DNA from: CAYLNM01 sp964385045
Lineage (GTDB): Bacteria; Planctomycetota; Phycisphaerae; Phycisphaerales; SM1A02
Direction: 5' to 3'
Assembly: GCA_964385045.1 (NCBI GenBank)
Contig: CAYLNM010000042.1
Coordinates: 1 to 27,361, forward strand
Length of the DNA stretch: 27,361 nucleotides
In this document: positions 17,201 to 23,152 of the stretch, piece by piece
How positions within the stretch are numbered: the first letter of the stretch is position 1
How the letters are laid out: each line of letters opens with the position of its first letter
Program-made: the position numbers and the translations under genes
Notes under the pieces: generated by a model
What the model saw: only the letters and a program-made list of their open reading frames with translations
What the model was told of the DNA's origin: nothing
Database searches by the model: none

Positions 17201-17248
17201 GACACGGTGCCGATGATGCCGATCTTCCCGGCGCCCGACGGCGGCTGA
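14246..17248 (+). CDS. Secreted PA14 / beta-propeller / ThuA-like fusion protein
   Basis: A 1000-residue exported protein. A basic N-terminal stretch with TARRAITAGG (about 34-43) precedes a short hydrophobic segment, compatible with a Sec or Tat signal; an Ala-Thr repeat linker follows. Domain order: PA14-like carbohydrate-associated domain (about 95-235, FRLTSDDGSLLTIGG); propeller resembling sorbosone/glucose dehydrogenase-like folds (about 280-630, segments ARLPDGRLLVATW and REPRAILPLPDREEVLVGD); a small beta domain (about 640-750); and a ThuA-like domain (about 758-965, LLVFTKTAGFRHASIPAG, FVGVHSASDTEYDW, ADHPIAWCHEYDGARAFY). ThuA domains are linked to trehalose/sugar use, mostly without proven catalysis. 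No CxxCH haem motif is present. The fusion suggests extracellular glycan or sugar handling, which is inference. A low-complexity ACCGCC array encodes the linker. Confidence 0.85.
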   Translation: MEQAREATAAEITVQAGNPPRRGGARRRVARSTARRAITAGGAMVAASLGLAPGPALATATATATATESASGVPAIERSMAVPEQPPDLATLQPGVRFRVWDVDRPLDRIHEPAPGEPPNFDVRREVIDYPARGDFGGFGDRFIVEVTGWLLVEEPGVHLFRLTSDDGSLLTIGGERVVWNRGLHAARPMDGTMDLDPGLHRLRILMFEHEGSEFLSLAWQPPSAPEMRIVPAANLRTEREVERTVEPGSKELEARVAGLRAGDGLELESPHPGWRLEPLRPEGWTPTVGGLARLPDGRLLVATWEPGWQDPADEDGPGPDGRLWVVANPGAVDPADLEIAVLAEDFVDPLGLTVVDGDILVAERTRITRLRDRDDDGDFETRETLASGWPADDPDHRTLDLEARDGVLFAGLSTGSGTAGEDVLAGTVRGGNGPNPPHRGTLLRVDLASGGVSYVAGGFREPRAILPLPDREEVLVGDRAGAWTPAHRIDAVRPGRFYGHYNETRVRTDRYPSGGSASLFSDLPISPPAVWLPPSEISGGPSDFLRLEEGPFAGQVLVADVAGGGLRRVWLEEVDGELQGGVTRHSQGFEGGTHRLLSLADGSIAVGMAGDREGWSWRGTTGGLQRLVPTGETAFEYERVEATPNGLRVRFTAPVPLESLRSRGGWTVTQWRYVGSPDAGGPKLDEETLMVAEARPAEDRRSVELVIPGLKEGRCVHVRRTLVDDAGRRLRATEFWYTLNRIPGRDRTAPAAADDDRLHLLVFTKTAGFRHASIPAGVAAFRELGAEHGFTLEHTEDARIFNDADLARFDVIVFLNTTGDILDLAQEAAFTRRMRAGAGFVGVHSASDTEYDWSWYGGLVGAYFRSHPAIQEATIEVLDREHPSTRHLGETWVRVDEWYCFRAAPAPRVRRLLNLDEATYEGGRMGADHPIAWCHEYDGARAFYTAGGHTIESYSEPDFRLHLLGGVLWAAGPEHLDKLPAASADTVPMMPIFPAPDGG
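14420..14443. repeat. 4 x 6-bp ACCGCM repeat encoding Thr-Ala linker
   Basis: Four ACCGCA/ACCGCC hexamers right after the signal segment of the PA14/ThuA protein encode alternating Thr-Ala. This is a typical flexible linker and a likely slippage site. Confidence 0.8.
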
Positions 17249-17417
17249 AGGACGTCGCCGCGTCGCCGGGCCGCGGCCGGACGTGACGTCGCGCCGGGGC
17301 GGAGGAGGCGGGGGCCGGGCCGCAGGGGCGCGGCACCGGACGCGGGGAAGCGAGGGCCGGGAACCCCGGACCGGAGGCCGGGGACCGGGCCGGCGACGAC
17401 CGCGGAGGGGGACGCCC

Positions 17418-18698
17418 ATGCGGGTGGGGATGATCTTCATGACGGACCCGGACTGCCCCGGCCAGCTGTCCGGCATGCCGTGGGCGATGCGCCAGGCCCT
17501 GCTCCGCCGCGGGCTCGACGTGGTGCCCCTGCGGACGAACGCTGCGCCGCGCCCGGCACGGACGACCGCCCGCGTCGCGGGCCGGATCCGGTCGAGGCTC
17601 CGGCGATCCACGCCCCCCGCGGTGCGCCGCGCGATCGACGCCGCCCGGCCGCACCGCGTCCGGATCGACCTCGAGGGCCGGGCCGCGGCCATGGCGGGGC
17701 AGCTCGCGCCCGCGATCGACCGCGAGGATCCCGACGTCCTCTTCGGCGTGTGCATCTCGACCGCGATCTCGCGGCTCGAGACCGATCGTCCGATCGTCTA
17801 CTTCTCGGACGCCACGAGCCCGCTGCTGCACGCGACGTACCCGGCGCTCGCCGCCCAGAGCACGATCCGCCGAACCGTCCTGCAGGAGCTCGAGCGCTCG
17901 GCCCTCGCCCGCGTCGACCGCGCCGTCTTCGCCTGCCCGGCCACCCGCGACTCCGCCGTCCGCGACCTCGGCGTGCCCGAGGACCGCGCGACGGTCGTGC
18001 CGATGGGCGCCCACGTGATGCTCGCCCACGACGGTGACGACGGCGCGGGCGGTGCCGACGCCGCGCGCGGCACCCGCGTCGACCGTCCCGGCCCGGAGCC
18101 GCCGCGACGGGACGCCTGCGAGCTGATCATCGTCGCCGCCGATCCGATCCGGAAGCGGGTCGACCTCGCGGTGGACGCGGTGGAGATCCTCCGCCGCCGC
18201 GGCGTGGACGCGCGCCTGCAGGTCGTGGGCCCCGGCACGCGGAAGGCCGAGGCGTCCCCCGCCGTCCGAGTGCTCGGGAGGCTCCGCCTCGAGGACGCGG
18301 GCGACCGCGCCCGCCACGTCGCGGCGCTCGGCCGGGCGCACCTGAACGTCCTGCCCTCGGTCGGCGAGGCCTTCGGCATCGCGCCCGCCGAGGCCGCCCA
18401 CCTCGGCATCCCCTCGATCGTGTCCGACGTCGGCGGCCTGCCCTTCGTGGTCCGCGACGGCGAGACCGGCACGGTGCTGCCGGTGTCGGCCGGCCCCGAG
18501 GCCTGGGCGGACGCGGTGCTCGCGATGATCGGGGCGCCGGAGCGATACCGCGCCTTCTCGAGGAGCGCCCGACGCGACGCGGCCGCGCGGCTCACCTGGG
18601 ACGCGTGGGCCACCGCCCTCGATCGCGTCCTCCGGCGAGCGGCCCGCGAGCACGGCGCGGTCCCGTCGGCCTCGCGGCGGCTCCGGCGATCGGCCTGA
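17418..18698 (+). CDS. GT4-type (GT-B fold) glycosyltransferase
   Basis: A 426-residue retaining glycosyltransferase of the Glycos_transf_1 type, expected in the cytoplasm or at the inner membrane face, using a nucleotide-sugar donor. The donor-binding C-terminal half has IIVAADPIRKRVDL (237-250), LQVVGPG (267-273) and the EX7E motif GEAFGIAPAEAAHLGIP (316-332; E317 and E325), then SDVGGLPFVVRDGETG. The N-terminal half has an acceptor-domain start (MRVGMIFMTDPDCPGQ) and RPIVYFSDATSPLL (124-137). An Ala/Gly/Asp/Arg-rich insertion (about 203-232) splits the two domains. The substrate is unknown. ATG 17418 has a GGAGGGG Shine-Dalgarno 7 bases upstream. The 169-base gap behind it contains no TANNNT hexamer that I can find, so it may be read through from the PA14/ThuA gene. 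Confidence 0.88.
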   Translation: MRVGMIFMTDPDCPGQLSGMPWAMRQALLRRGLDVVPLRTNAAPRPARTTARVAGRIRSRLRRSTPPAVRRAIDAARPHRVRIDLEGRAAAMAGQLAPAIDREDPDVLFGVCISTAISRLETDRPIVYFSDATSPLLHATYPALAAQSTIRRTVLQELERSALARVDRAVFACPATRDSAVRDLGVPEDRATVVPMGAHVMLAHDGDDGAGGADAARGTRVDRPGPEPPRRDACELIIVAADPIRKRVDLAVDAVEILRRRGVDARLQVVGPGTRKAEASPAVRVLGRLRLEDAGDRARHVAALGRAHLNVLPSVGEAFGIAPAEAAHLGIPSIVSDVGGLPFVVRDGETGTVLPVSAGPEAWADAVLAMIGAPERYRAFSRSARRDAAARLTWDAWATALDRVLRRAAREHGAVPSASRRLRRSA

Positions 18699-18790
18699 CC
18701 CAGGCGCGGAATCGCGGCGCGGGGAGCCCGATGCGGGATTCCCGGATCCTCCCGCCCTTCCCCGGGCATCCGCCGCGCGGGGGCGGGCGA

Positions 18791-18796
18791 TACCCT
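18791..18796 (+). promoter_or_regulatory. Candidate leaderless-type -10 element of SDR gene
   Basis: TACCCT ends 5 bases before the ATG at 18802, with only CCGCC between. No Shine-Dalgarno is present. The spacing is the shortest of the six leaderless-type arrangements. Confidence 0.45.
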
Positions 18797-18801
18797 CCGC
18801 C

Positions 18802-19569
18802 ATGAACGACACGCAGTCACCGGGCTTCGCCGACGGAACGTTCGTGATCATCGGCGGAGCGGGAGGCATCGGCAGCGAGATCGGCCGCGGCATCGTGGCC
18901 CGGGGCGGCTCGCTGGTGCTCACCAGCCGCGATGCGAGCCGGGCCGAGCAGACGGCGGGCGAGCTCGGGGCGGACGATCACGCGGCGCTCGACGCCACCG
19001 ACTTCCAGGCGGTGCACGATCTGCTGAAGCGGCTCGCCGGCGAGGGCCACCGGCTGCTCGGCGTGGTGAACTGCGCGGGGTCGATCCTCGTCAAGCCGGC
19101 GCACATGACCAGCGCCGAGGAGGTCCGCGAGACCTTCGAGACCAACGTCATGACCGCGTTCGCGACCGTCGCGGCCGCGGGCAAGGTGATGAAGGACGGC
19201 GGCTCGGTGCTGCTCTTCGGGACCGCGGCGGCCGAGGCCGGCATCCCGAACCACGAGGCGATCGCCGCCGCCAAGGCCGGCGTCGCCGGGCTCGCCCGCA
19301 GCGCCGCCGCGACCTACGCCGCGCGGAACCTCCGCGTGAACGTGATCGCCCCCGGCCTCGTCGATACGCCGCTGGCCGAGCGGATCACCGGCAACGAGCG
19401 GGCCCTCGAGGCCAGCCGCAGGATGCACGCTCTCGAGCGGATCGGCACGCCGGCGGACATCGCCCCCGTCGCTCTCGCCCTGCTCGACCCCGCCTCGAGC
19501 TGGATCACCGGCCAGACCATCTGCATCGACGGCGGGCTCGCCGGCGTCAAGGGTCGCGTCTCGGGCTGA
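18802..19569 (+). CDS. SDR-fold protein lacking the catalytic tyrosine
   Basis: A 255-residue short-chain dehydrogenase/reductase-fold protein of classical length. The nucleotide-binding glycine motif is IIGGAGGIGSEIG (16-28) and TSRDASRA (41-48) suits NADP(H). NCAG (90-93) stands for NNAG, and Asn115 of the tetrad is present. The active-site motif is altered: where YxxxK is expected the sequence reads IAAAK (I154, K158) within NHEAIAAAKAGVAGL, and the Ser position, 13 residues before, is T141 in FGTAAAEAG. The C-terminus (VNVIAPGLVDTPLAERI and SSWITGQTICIDGGLAG) is normal. So a redox role by the usual mechanism is doubtful; it may use another residue (H151 is close), catalyse a different step or be regulatory. 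Substrate unknown. It has its own TACCCT element. Confidence 0.88.
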   Translation: MNDTQSPGFADGTFVIIGGAGGIGSEIGRGIVARGGSLVLTSRDASRAEQTAGELGADDHAALDATDFQAVHDLLKRLAGEGHRLLGVVNCAGSILVKPAHMTSAEEVRETFETNVMTAFATVAAAGKVMKDGGSVLLFGTAAAEAGIPNHEAIAAAKAGVAGLARSAAATYAARNLRVNVIAPGLVDTPLAERITGNERALEASRRMHALERIGTPADIAPVALALLDPASSWITGQTICIDGGLAGVKGRVSG

Positions 19570-19622
19570 CGCGGGTCGCCGGTCGCGGAGCCGCCGCTCC
19601 CTCCCCGACGGCCCCCGCGATC

Positions 19623-19628
19623 TATCAT
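19623..19628 (+). promoter_or_regulatory. Candidate leaderless-type -10 element of M48-like operon
   Basis: TATCAT ends 6 bases before the ATG at 19635 and no Shine-Dalgarno is present. It would drive the M48-like gene, the 40-residue ORF and the FAD enzyme gene as one transcript. Confidence 0.5.
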
Positions 19629-19634
19629 CGCCGC

Positions 19635-21056
19635 ATGCCGGACGCCGAGCCCGCCGACGTCCAATCTCCGCCCCCGCCCGCGTCTCCGGCCGCCACGGAT
19701 GATTCGTCGTCGGCCGCCCTGAAGAGCCGCCCCGAGCCGCTCCGCGACCCCGCGGAGGCGGCTCGCTACCAGCGCCGGCGTCTCTGGCTCGGCATCGGCG
19801 GCATCGGCACCGTCCTCGTCCTGCAGTGGATCGGGCTCGTCGGCTGCTTCCCCGCGTGGGTCAACCAGGAGACGGCCGCGAGCACGTGGTTCGGCGGCAG
19901 CCTCGGCGGCGTCCTCATGGCCGCGCTGCTCGCCGCCGCCGCGGTCCTCGTGCAGCTGCCCTTCGACCTGCTCGGCCGCCGCGTCGAGGCGCGCTGGCAC
20001 CAGTGGCGGCGCCCCGACGCCGCGGGCCACGGCGGACCCGGCGCCGGTCTCCGCTCGTGGTGGCGACGCTGGTGGTCCTCGGCGTGGCGATGGATCGCGG
20101 CCGCGGCGATGGGCGGCCTCGTCCTCGGGATGGCGTGGGAGACGGACAAGAGCCGCTGGCTCGCGTGGTCGATCCTGGGCCTGGGCCTGCTCTCGGGCAT
20201 CGCGGTGACGCTTCCGGTGCGGCCGGGCGAGCGCGTGGAGTCCGACGACCGGACCGACGCGTGGACCACCGAGGCCCGGCGCCACGTGGTCGAGCACGGA
20301 CTCGCGTGGCCGCGGATCCGCTGGTACGACCACGGCGAGCGCTCGCTCGCGGGCGGCTGGCACGGCCTCGGCCCGTGGGCCCGCCTGTGGCTCTCGACCT
20401 CGCTGCTCGACGTCGATCCCCGCATCGGGGCGGGGCTGATCATCCGCGAGATCGGCCACGCCGACCGCGGCGACCGGGCGTTCGGCGTGCTGGCGAGCGC
20501 GGCGTGGATCGCGGCCGGGCTCGCCCTCTCATGGATCCTCGCCGGCGAGCTCATCGGCCGCGGCGCGGCGACGCCGGCGGGGCTGGTGGTCGTGATCGCG
20601 GCGGTGATGAGCACCTGGAGCTGGATCGGCCTCTTCGTGTGGCCGGCCCTCGGACGCACGCAGGTCATGGCCGCGGACCGCTTCATGCTCCGGGCCGGCA
20701 TGACCCGCGAGGAGGCGGTCGAGGTCCTCGACGAGCTCGCGACCCGCAACCGGCCGGACGAGACGCTGCCCCCCACGGTCGCCTTCGTCTTCCACCCGAT
20801 CCCGCCGATGGAGACGCGGCGCCGGGCCCTGCGGGGCGACGATCTCGCGCTGCGGACGTCCGAGGACGCGCCCGGCGACGGCGACGGCGACGGCGACCGC
20901 GACGACGACCGCGACCCCGACCACGCCGGCCGCGACGATTCCGACGATGATGCCCGGACGTCCACGCCCGCGTCCACGTCCACGTCGGCATCCGCGCCCG
21001 CGGACGCCGGCGACGTGCCGGGCGAGCCCCCCCGGACCGAGCAGGAGGACCGCTGA
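19635..21056 (+). CDS. Degenerate M48/Ste24-like membrane protein, probably not a peptidase
   Basis: A 473-residue membrane protein. Hydrophobic segments lie at about 49-71, 88-110, 151-168, 176-194, 282-304 and 314-338. The N-terminal half resembles the Ste24/M48 membrane domain, including LPFDLLGRRVEARW (108-121). The core region follows M48 order: WLSTSLLDV (252-260), then IIREIGHADRGD (269-280) in place of HExxH, TQVMAADRFML (342-352) in place of the ExxAD third-ligand motif, and FHPIPPMETRRRAL (386-399) matching the conserved HPP segment. R271 replaces the first His ligand and V344 the Glu ligand; only E272, H275 and D348 remain. Zinc proteolysis is therefore unlikely. The tail (about 410-473) is low-complexity Asp/Ser/Thr. 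Its stop overlaps the next ORF as TGATG. Confidence 0.72.
   Translation: MPDAEPADVQSPPPPASPAATDDSSSAALKSRPEPLRDPAEAARYQRRRLWLGIGGIGTVLVLQWIGLVGCFPAWVNQETAASTWFGGSLGGVLMAALLAAAAVLVQLPFDLLGRRVEARWHQWRRPDAAGHGGPGAGLRSWWRRWWSSAWRWIAAAAMGGLVLGMAWETDKSRWLAWSILGLGLLSGIAVTLPVRPGERVESDDRTDAWTTEARRHVVEHGLAWPRIRWYDHGERSLAGGWHGLGPWARLWLSTSLLDVDPRIGAGLIIREIGHADRGDRAFGVLASAAWIAAGLALSWILAGELIGRGAATPAGLVVVIAAVMSTWSWIGLFVWPALGRTQVMAADRFMLRAGMTREEAVEVLDELATRNRPDETLPPTVAFVFHPIPPMETRRRALRGDDLALRTSEDAPGDGDGDGDRDDDRDPDHAGRDDSDDDARTSTPASTSTSASAPADAGDVPGEPPRTEQEDR
20874..20897. repeat. 4 x 6-bp GGCGAC repeat in the M48-like acidic tail
   Basis: Four perfect GGCGAC hexamers encode a Gly-Asp run in the disordered C-terminal tail of the M48-like protein, followed by related GAC/CGC triplets. 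Length is probably variable. Confidence 0.85.
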
Positions 21057-21178
21057 TGTCGATCATGCCTCGCGTGCTGTTCACGATCGGCGCGTTCTGC
21101 CTGAACCTCGTGGCCCGGAGCCTGCACTGCCAGGCCGGCCGGCCGCACGCCACCTGGGAGCCGCCCGGATGGGCATGA
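21056..21178 (+). CDS. 40-residue small ORF coupled on both sides
   Basis: The ATG overlaps the stop of the M48-like gene (TGATG) and its own stop overlaps the next start (ATGA). The product starts MSIMPRVLFTIGAFCLNLVARS and ends in a polar Pro/Trp tail (PPGWA). Residues about 5-20 are hydrophobic enough for a short amphipathic or membrane-associated helix, and two Cys are present. All but four of its 41 codons, stop included, end in G or C, the same as real genes here, whereas the overlapping frame of the FAD gene gives Arg/Pro-rich sequence. No family is recognised. It could be a small membrane protein working with its neighbours, or a coupling leader that feeds ribosomes to the FAD gene. 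Size keeps confidence moderate. Confidence 0.5.
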   Translation: MSIMPRVLFTIGAFCLNLVARSLHCQAGRPHATWEPPGWA

Positions 21179-22527
21179 GCCAGCCGACGCCGGGCGACGG
21201 GGACGCCGCCGCCGGGGGCGATCCCCGGCCCGCCGAGTCCGTCGCCCGCCGCGCGGTCCCGGCCGCCGACCGGCCGCCGCAGGTGATCGTGGTCGGGGCC
21301 GGGCTCTCGGGCCTCGCCTGCGCCCGGATCCTCGCGGGCTCGGGGCTCCGCGTGCTCGTGCTCGAGGCGTCGGATCGCGTGGGCGGCCGGGTGCGCACCG
21401 AGCGCATCGACGGCTTCCTCGTCGACCGCGGCTTCCAGGTGCTGCTCACCGCCTACCCCGAGTGCCGGTCGGTCCTCGACTACACCGCCCTCGATCTGCG
21501 CCGCTTCTACAGCGGGGCGGACGTGATGGTGGAGGGCCGCGTGCACCGCGTGGCCGACCCGTGGCGGCACCCGGTCGCGGGCGTGTGCTCGCTGCTCGCC
21601 CCGGTGCTCACCGCCCGCGACGCCCTGCGGATCGCGACGCTGCGCCGTCAGCTGCAGGGCATGGTCAACCCGTCGAACGGTCCGGAGGTGCGGACGACGC
21701 GCCGGTTCCTCCGCGACCTCGGCTTCTCCGACCGGGCGATCGAGCGGTTCTTCGTGCCGTTCTTCGGCGGCGTCTTCCTCGAGCGGAAGCTCGAGACGCC
21801 GTCCACGATGTTCGGCTTCGTCTACTCGATGTTCGCCGAGGGCCGGGCCGCGGTCCCCAACGGCGGCATGGACCGCATTCCGGTCCAGCTCGCGGAGTCG
21901 CTGCCGCCGGGCACGGTGCGGCTGAACGCCCCGGTGCGCTCGGTGGAGCCCGGCGCGGTCGAGCTCGCCGGCGGCGAGCGGCTCGAGGCCCCGCACGTCG
22001 TCGTCGCCACCGACGCCGACGACGCCTCGGAGATCCGCCGCGACCTGCGGCCGGTCGACTGGCGGCGCACGATCCAGCTCGCCTTCGCGGCCGAGCGGCC
22101 GCCGTTCCCCGATCCGATCCTACGGCTCGACGCCGGCGGCGAGGGCCCGGCCCACCACGTGGCGGTGATGAGCAACGTCGCCCCGGGCTACGCGCCGCCC
22201 GGCGGCGCGATGATCTCGGTGACGGTGGTCGGCGGCTCGCGGCACGACGACGCCGCCCTCGAGTCGGCGGTGCGCGAGCAGGCCCGCGGATGGTTCGGCT
22301 CCCAGGTCGGCGACTGGCGCTGCCTGCGCATCGATCGCGTCGCCCGCGCCCTGCCCGTGATCCGCGACCCGAATCCGGTCGACGACCGCAGCCGCTACGC
22401 GCTCGCCCCCGGCCTCTGGCGCTGCGGCGACGCGCTCGAGAACGCCTCGCTCAACGGGGCGATGGTCTCCGGCCGCCGCGGCGCCGAGTCGGTGCTCGCC
22501 GCGGCGCGCGAGCCCGTCCCCGCCTGA
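21175..22527 (+). CDS. FAD-dependent amine-oxidase/phytoene-desaturase-like enzyme
   Basis: A 450-residue flavoprotein of the amino-oxidase/protoporphyrinogen-oxidase/phytoene-desaturase fold. The Rossmann motif is VIVVGAGLSGLACA (37-50) with Glu64 (VLVLEASDRVGGRVRTE), and the C-terminal FAD motif is LWRCGDALENASLNGAMVSG (near 420-440). The middle has the family-like FFVPFFGGVFLERKLETP and PNGGMDRIPVQLAE segments. The sequence does not settle the substrate; squalene/carotenoid-type desaturation or amine oxidation are both possible, and no carotenoid cluster is nearby. Start: ATG 21175 overlaps the 40-residue ORF stop as ATGA; another in-frame ATG at 21169 is 6 bases earlier and cannot be excluded. 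About 30 variable residues precede the FAD motif. Confidence 0.87.
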   Translation: MSQPTPGDGDAAAGGDPRPAESVARRAVPAADRPPQVIVVGAGLSGLACARILAGSGLRVLVLEASDRVGGRVRTERIDGFLVDRGFQVLLTAYPECRSVLDYTALDLRRFYSGADVMVEGRVHRVADPWRHPVAGVCSLLAPVLTARDALRIATLRRQLQGMVNPSNGPEVRTTRRFLRDLGFSDRAIERFFVPFFGGVFLERKLETPSTMFGFVYSMFAEGRAAVPNGGMDRIPVQLAESLPPGTVRLNAPVRSVEPGAVELAGGERLEAPHVVVATDADDASEIRRDLRPVDWRRTIQLAFAAERPPFPDPILRLDAGGEGPAHHVAVMSNVAPGYAPPGGAMISVTVVGGSRHDDAALESAVREQARGWFGSQVGDWRCLRIDRVARALPVIRDPNPVDDRSRYALAPGLWRCGDALENASLNGAMVSGRRGAESVLAAAREPVPA

Positions 22528-22668
22528 CGCCGCGGAGGCCGGGCCGCGAGCGGGGCGCCGCCGCCGAGCCACCCCTCCCCGCGCTCCGCTCCCCGTCGTT
22601 CGGTCGCCCCCGCCCGCCCTCCGGTCCCCCGCCCTCACTTGCCCCCCGTCTCCTCCCGGAGCCCCGCC

Positions 22669-22989
22669 GTGGACGTCCACACCCTCGACGCGATGCCCGA
22701 GATCGCCCCCGTGCCCGGCTTCCGCGCCCGCGTGGCCCACGGCACCGACTGCACCCTCGCGTTCTGGACCGTCGAGGCCGGGGCCGAGCTCCCGGAGCAC
22801 GCCCACCCGCACGAGCAGGTGCTCTGCGTGCAGGAGGGCACCTTCGAGCTCACGGTCGCGGGCGAGACGCGGACCCTGGAGCCGGGGGCGGTGGTGCCGA
22901 TCCCCGGCGACGTGCCGCACGGCGGCCGGGCCGTCACCCCCTGCCGTCTGCTCGACGTCTTCCGGCCGCGGCGGTCGGACTGGGACTGA
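22669..22989 (+). CDS. Single-domain cupin protein
   Basis: A 106-residue small beta-barrel of the cupin_2 type. Motif 1 is LPEHAHPHEQVLCVQEG (41-57; H44, H46 and Q50 at the usual Glu position). Motif 2 is GAVVPIPGDVPHGG (73-86; H84). Metal binding through H44, H46 and H84 is likely, with Gln replacing the Glu ligand. Such proteins range from sugar epimerases/isomerases and dioxygenases to sensors, so no specific function can be given. I chose the GTG at 22669 because GGAG (22658-22661) precedes it by 7 bases; a TTG at 22639 in frame would add 10 residues without a ribosome site. It follows the FAD gene by 141 bases on the same strand. Confidence 0.82.
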   Translation: MDVHTLDAMPEIAPVPGFRARVAHGTDCTLAFWTVEAGAELPEHAHPHEQVLCVQEGTFELTVAGETRTLEPGAVVPIPGDVPHGGRAVTPCRLLDVFRPRRSDWD

Positions 22990-23139
22990 GGCGGTCGGGC
23001 GCGTTCGCGCTCCCCGGCGCGGCCACTCGCGCGCGTTCCCGGACCCGCCGTGGCCCGCGCGGGCGGCACCGCACGCCCCGGCGGTCCCCCGCCCCGCCGC
23101 CGGCCCGTCCGCGGCGCGGCGTCACGTCGCCGCGTCGGA

Positions 23140-23145
23140 TACGCT
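23140..23145 (+). promoter_or_regulatory. Candidate leaderless-type -10 element of TPR-sulfotransferase gene
   Basis: TACGCT ends 7 bases before the ATG at 23153, with no Shine-Dalgarno between or just upstream. It is the sixth example of the leaderless-type arrangement. Confidence 0.5.
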
Positions 23146-23152
23146 CGCTCCC

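Noticed and set aside
13733..17755. A 1340-residue open frame on the minus strand
   Set aside because: It lies opposite the TerB-like, PA14/ThuA and GT4 genes. It is Arg/Gly/Ala-rich with no family motif. Long antisense frames are expected where coding third positions are nearly all G or C.
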